From an uncultured Veillonella sp. (GTDB lineage Bacteria; Bacillota_C; Negativicutes; Veillonellales; Veillonellaceae): DNA of 6,426 nucleotides. The notes beneath the pieces were generated by a model. It had not been told where the DNA came from and searched no databases. It saw only the letters and a list, made by a program, of their open reading frames with translations. A program made the translations under genes and the position numbers. Every line of letters begins with the position of its first letter. Position 1 is the stretch's first letter. The stretch is taken from contig CAAFRK010000213.1 in the NCBI GenBank assembly GCA_900765235.1, forward strand, positions 1-6,426, read 5' to 3'. Positions 5,837 through 6,426 of the stretch are shown one piece after another.

Positions 5837-6426
5837 CTATTTTTTAAAAGCCTCTATATCATCTGAGGATAAGTCCTGTACAGAACCAATCTCTTCAATA
5901 CCGGTTAAATCTATATGACCTATGGTTAGACGCTTTAAATAGGTAACAGTGCCACCAGCAGCGCCAATCATACGTTTTACTTGATGATATTTGCCTTCTT
6001 CAATTGTAATATGTACAGATTTGGGAGATAAAACATCAATTAAAGCGGGCTGACAATGGGTTCCATCGCCTAGGACGATTCCCTCTTTAATACGTTGAAT
6101 TCCATCTTCGGTTAACTCACCTTCGAATTCTACGTAATAAACCTTTTCTACATGCTTATTGCCATTGATAATAGAATGTCCCCAAACACCATCATTGGTA
6201 AGTAAAAGTAGGCCTTCTGTATCTTTGTCTAATCTTCCCACAGGGACCACGCCCATTTTTATATATTCAGGGGGCAATAAATCCATTACGACAGGATGAC
6301 TTGCATCCTCTACAGCAGTAACATAGCCTTTAGGCTTATGAAATTTAACATAGTAATGTTGCTTGGTATTAACGATTTGACCATCAACTGCACTGATATC
6401 AGACTCAATATTTACATGACGATCTA
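5837..6426 (-). CDS. RsuA-family rRNA pseudouridine synthase, C-terminal 195 residues (partial)
   Basis: This pseudouridine synthase of the RsuA/RluB/E/F family isomerises a uridine in rRNA; the RsuA member acts on 16S rRNA. The frame is open to the window edge, so the gene extends beyond 6426, and the M at 6286 is internal. Visible motifs are YVKFHKPKG (motif I), GRLDKDTEGLLLLTNDG with the catalytic Asp, KVYYVEF, and EGKYHQVKRM with the C-terminal LKRLTIGHI strand. About 35-50 N-terminal residues, mostly the S4 RNA-binding domain, are outside; the fragment begins at its tail (DRHVNIESDI). The short linker and overall shape favour RsuA over RluB, but the exact rRNA site is inferred. It ends in TAG at 5839-5837. 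The gap to the next gene is 70 bp, so co-transcription is possible but not shown. Confidence 0.93.
   Translation of the reverse strand, partial: DRHVNIESDISAVDGQIVNTKQHYYVKFHKPKGYVTAVEDASHPVVMDLLPPEYIKMGVVPVGRLDKDTEGLLLLTNDGVWGHSIINGNKHVEKVYYVEFEGELTEDGIQRIKEGIVLGDGTHCQPALIDVLSPKSVHITIEEGKYHQVKRMIGAAGGTVTYLKRLTIGHIDLTGIEEIGSVQDLSSDDIEAFKK

Overview
The window is a chromosomal housekeeping stretch from a low-GC Firmicute. The genes all lie on the minus strand, so they are read from high to low coordinates. Protein sequences and gene order resemble Negativicutes, probably Veillonella or a close relative. That taxonomic call rests on recognition of the proteins, not on a search, and is moderate in confidence. 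I see no mobile element, phage gene, CRISPR array, tRNA or rRNA.

Layout in the direction of transcription. (1) The 3' part of an RsuA-family pseudouridine synthase gene, cut by the window edge at 6426. (2) A 70-bp gap with an AT-rich inverted repeat and a weak candidate promoter. (3) An M24 Xaa-Pro peptidase gene followed 15 bp later by efp (elongation factor P). (4) A 135-bp gap with a G+C-clamped hairpin, a good rho-independent terminator for efp, and a candidate promoter that appears to sit inside that terminator. (5) A very compact run of seven genes: two Asp23/Gls24 (DUF322) paralogs, nusB, a TsaD/Kae1-like (M22) paralog, xseA, xseB, and the start of ispA, which is cut at position 1. Gaps within this run are at most 12 bp, and several genes overlap.

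The order peptidase - efp - Asp23 family - nusB - x - xseA - xseB - ispA matches the well-known Bacillus subtilis yqhT-efp-...-yqhY-nusB-folD-xseA-xseB-ispA locus. There are three visible differences: accB-accC are absent between efp and the Asp23 gene, the Asp23-family gene is duplicated in tandem, and a TsaD-like paralog occupies the folD position. The locus links proline-related translation and peptide turnover (EF-P, Xaa-Pro peptidase), transcription antitermination of rRNA (NusB), DNA repair nuclease (exonuclease VII) and isoprenoid synthesis (IspA). They form a growth-related operon, not a single pathway.

The points most worth a second look are the TsaD-like paralog, which keeps the metal-binding histidines but has lost the acidic residues of the N-terminal CDE motif, and the promoter that seems nested inside the efp terminator. 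I do not see convincing evidence of a wholly new multi-gene system.
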